Origin: Planctomycetota bacterium
Lineage (GTDB): Bacteria > Planctomycetota > Planctomycetia > Pirellulales > Pirellulaceae
Assembly (NCBI GenBank): GCA_026692885.1
Contig: JAPLNJ010001088.1
Span: 1-5,010 of the forward strand
Direction: 5' to 3'
Length of the DNA stretch: 5,010 nucleotides
Under the pieces are notes generated by a model. It saw nothing but the letters and a program-made list of their open reading frames with translations. It had not been told where the DNA came from and made no database searches. This document shows, in pieces, positions 4,546-5,010 of this stretch (position 1 is its first letter; the number at the start of each line of letters is the position of its first letter). A program made the translations under genes and the position numbers.

Positions 4546-5010
4546 ATGCCACTTGTCTTGAACGTTGGCCTGAGCAAGAAGCTAGGTTTGCCCGATTATG
4601 GCAGCGTCGGTGCCACATGCCACGTCACCGTCGAACTGGAGGGAACCCTGCTGCAAAACGACCTGGAGACGTTCCAGCGTCATGTTCGCAACGCTTACGT
4701 CGCCTGCAGCCAAGCAGTGAACGACGAACTGTCGCGACAACGTCCGGCCGAAGCGACTGCCAACTCTGGCAACGGGCACGGCAACGGAGCCGCCAACACA
4801 CCGAAAGCCAACGGTAACGGTAACGGTAACGGCAGCCACGCCACCGGTAACGGCAACGGCAATGCCCCCGCCGGCAGCGCCAATCATCGTGCCTCGCAAA
4901 AGCAGCTGGACTTTGCCAATCAGCTCGCGCGGCAGATCAAGGGTCTGGGTGTGCGTCGCCTGGAAGAACTCGCCAGCAAGATGTTCGGCAAGCCGCTGAC
5001 CAATCTGTCG
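4546..5010 (+). CDS. Protein with N-terminal domain, Asn-Gly linker and C-terminal KQ-type helical domain (partial, 155 aa seen)
   Basis: The frame is open from ATG 4546 (GGGAGG, 8-nt spacer) to the window edge, so the C-terminus is missing. Residues 1-66 look folded: a strand-rich start ([20 protein letters not shown]), [12 protein letters not shown] (25-36), then a helix ([20 protein letters not shown]). Residues 67-113 are a low-complexity Asn/Gly/Ala linker with repeated NG pairs. From 116 a new domain begins, [20 protein letters not shown] and [20 protein letters not shown]. Its order of 'asekQl.ya..La..kgl....Le.l..k.fgk.l..Ls' is one I associate with a small C-terminal domain found in phage and recombination accessory proteins and in planctomycete hypotheticals. 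That points to nucleic-acid work, but only by inference. No catalytic motif is visible. Confidence 0.8.
   Translation, partial: MPLVLNVGLSKKLGLPDYGSVGATCHVTVELEGTLLQNDLETFQRHVRNAYVACSQAVNDELSRQRPAEATANSGNGHGNGAANTPKANGNGNGNGSHATGNGNGNAPAGSANHRASQKQLDFANQLARQIKGLGVRRLEELASKMFGKPLTNLS
4810..4833 (+). repeat. 6-bp tandem repeat coding for Asn-Gly
   Basis: AACGGT occurs three times and AACGGC once in direct succession (residues 89-96, NGNGNGNG). A related shorter run follows at 4846-4863. They form the flexible linker between the two domains of the last protein and may vary in copy number between strains. Confidence 0.75.

Overview
The window is a GC-rich bacterial stretch in which every gene I can support lies on the + strand. 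The small proteins and the divergent sliding-clamp-like protein resemble families I associate with Planctomycetes, especially Gemmata-type genomes. That assignment is from memory of protein style and no search was run. Purine-rich ribosome-binding sites (AAGGAG-like) lie 7-10 nt before most starts.

Layout: (1) 2-293, the 3' tail of a gene that looks decayed (apparent frameshift near 44-56, in-frame TAG at 111-113), ending in a good Rho-independent terminator at 249-288. (2) 392-1360, a 322-aa helical protein resembling DUF3150, followed closely by an 82-aa protein (1372-1620). (3) 1621-1926, a 306-nt non-coding stretch full of inverted repeats, some mutually exclusive, which looks like a structured RNA or leader. 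(4) 1927-2160, a 77-aa protein, then 2236-2793, a 185-aa coiled-coil protein. (5) 2794-2923, a short gap whose third frame encodes a convincing single-pass membrane peptide without a normal start codon. (6) 2924-4375, a beta-clamp (DnaN)-like protein starting at TTG, with a 124-residue C-terminal extension that looks like a second small gene (internal ATG at 4115 with its own Shine-Dalgarno site) now in frame with the clamp. (7) 4376-4545, an intergenic stretch with a 9-bp tandem repeat and a hairpin. (8) 4546 to the window end, a protein with an N-terminal domain, an Asn-Gly linker and a C-terminal helical 'KQ' type domain, cut by the window edge.

How the parts may work together is inference. 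A divergent clamp, a DUF3150-like protein (a family I associate with CobS/MoxR-type AAA ATPases and VWA proteins in accessory regions), a coiled-coil protein and a protein with a domain of the kind seen in phage and recombination accessory proteins suggest an accessory DNA-metabolism island, plasmid-like or integrated. No transposase, integrase, tRNA, rRNA or CRISPR array is visible. The most interesting points are the clamp and its in-frame partner, the structured leader at 1641-1893, and the hidden membrane peptide.
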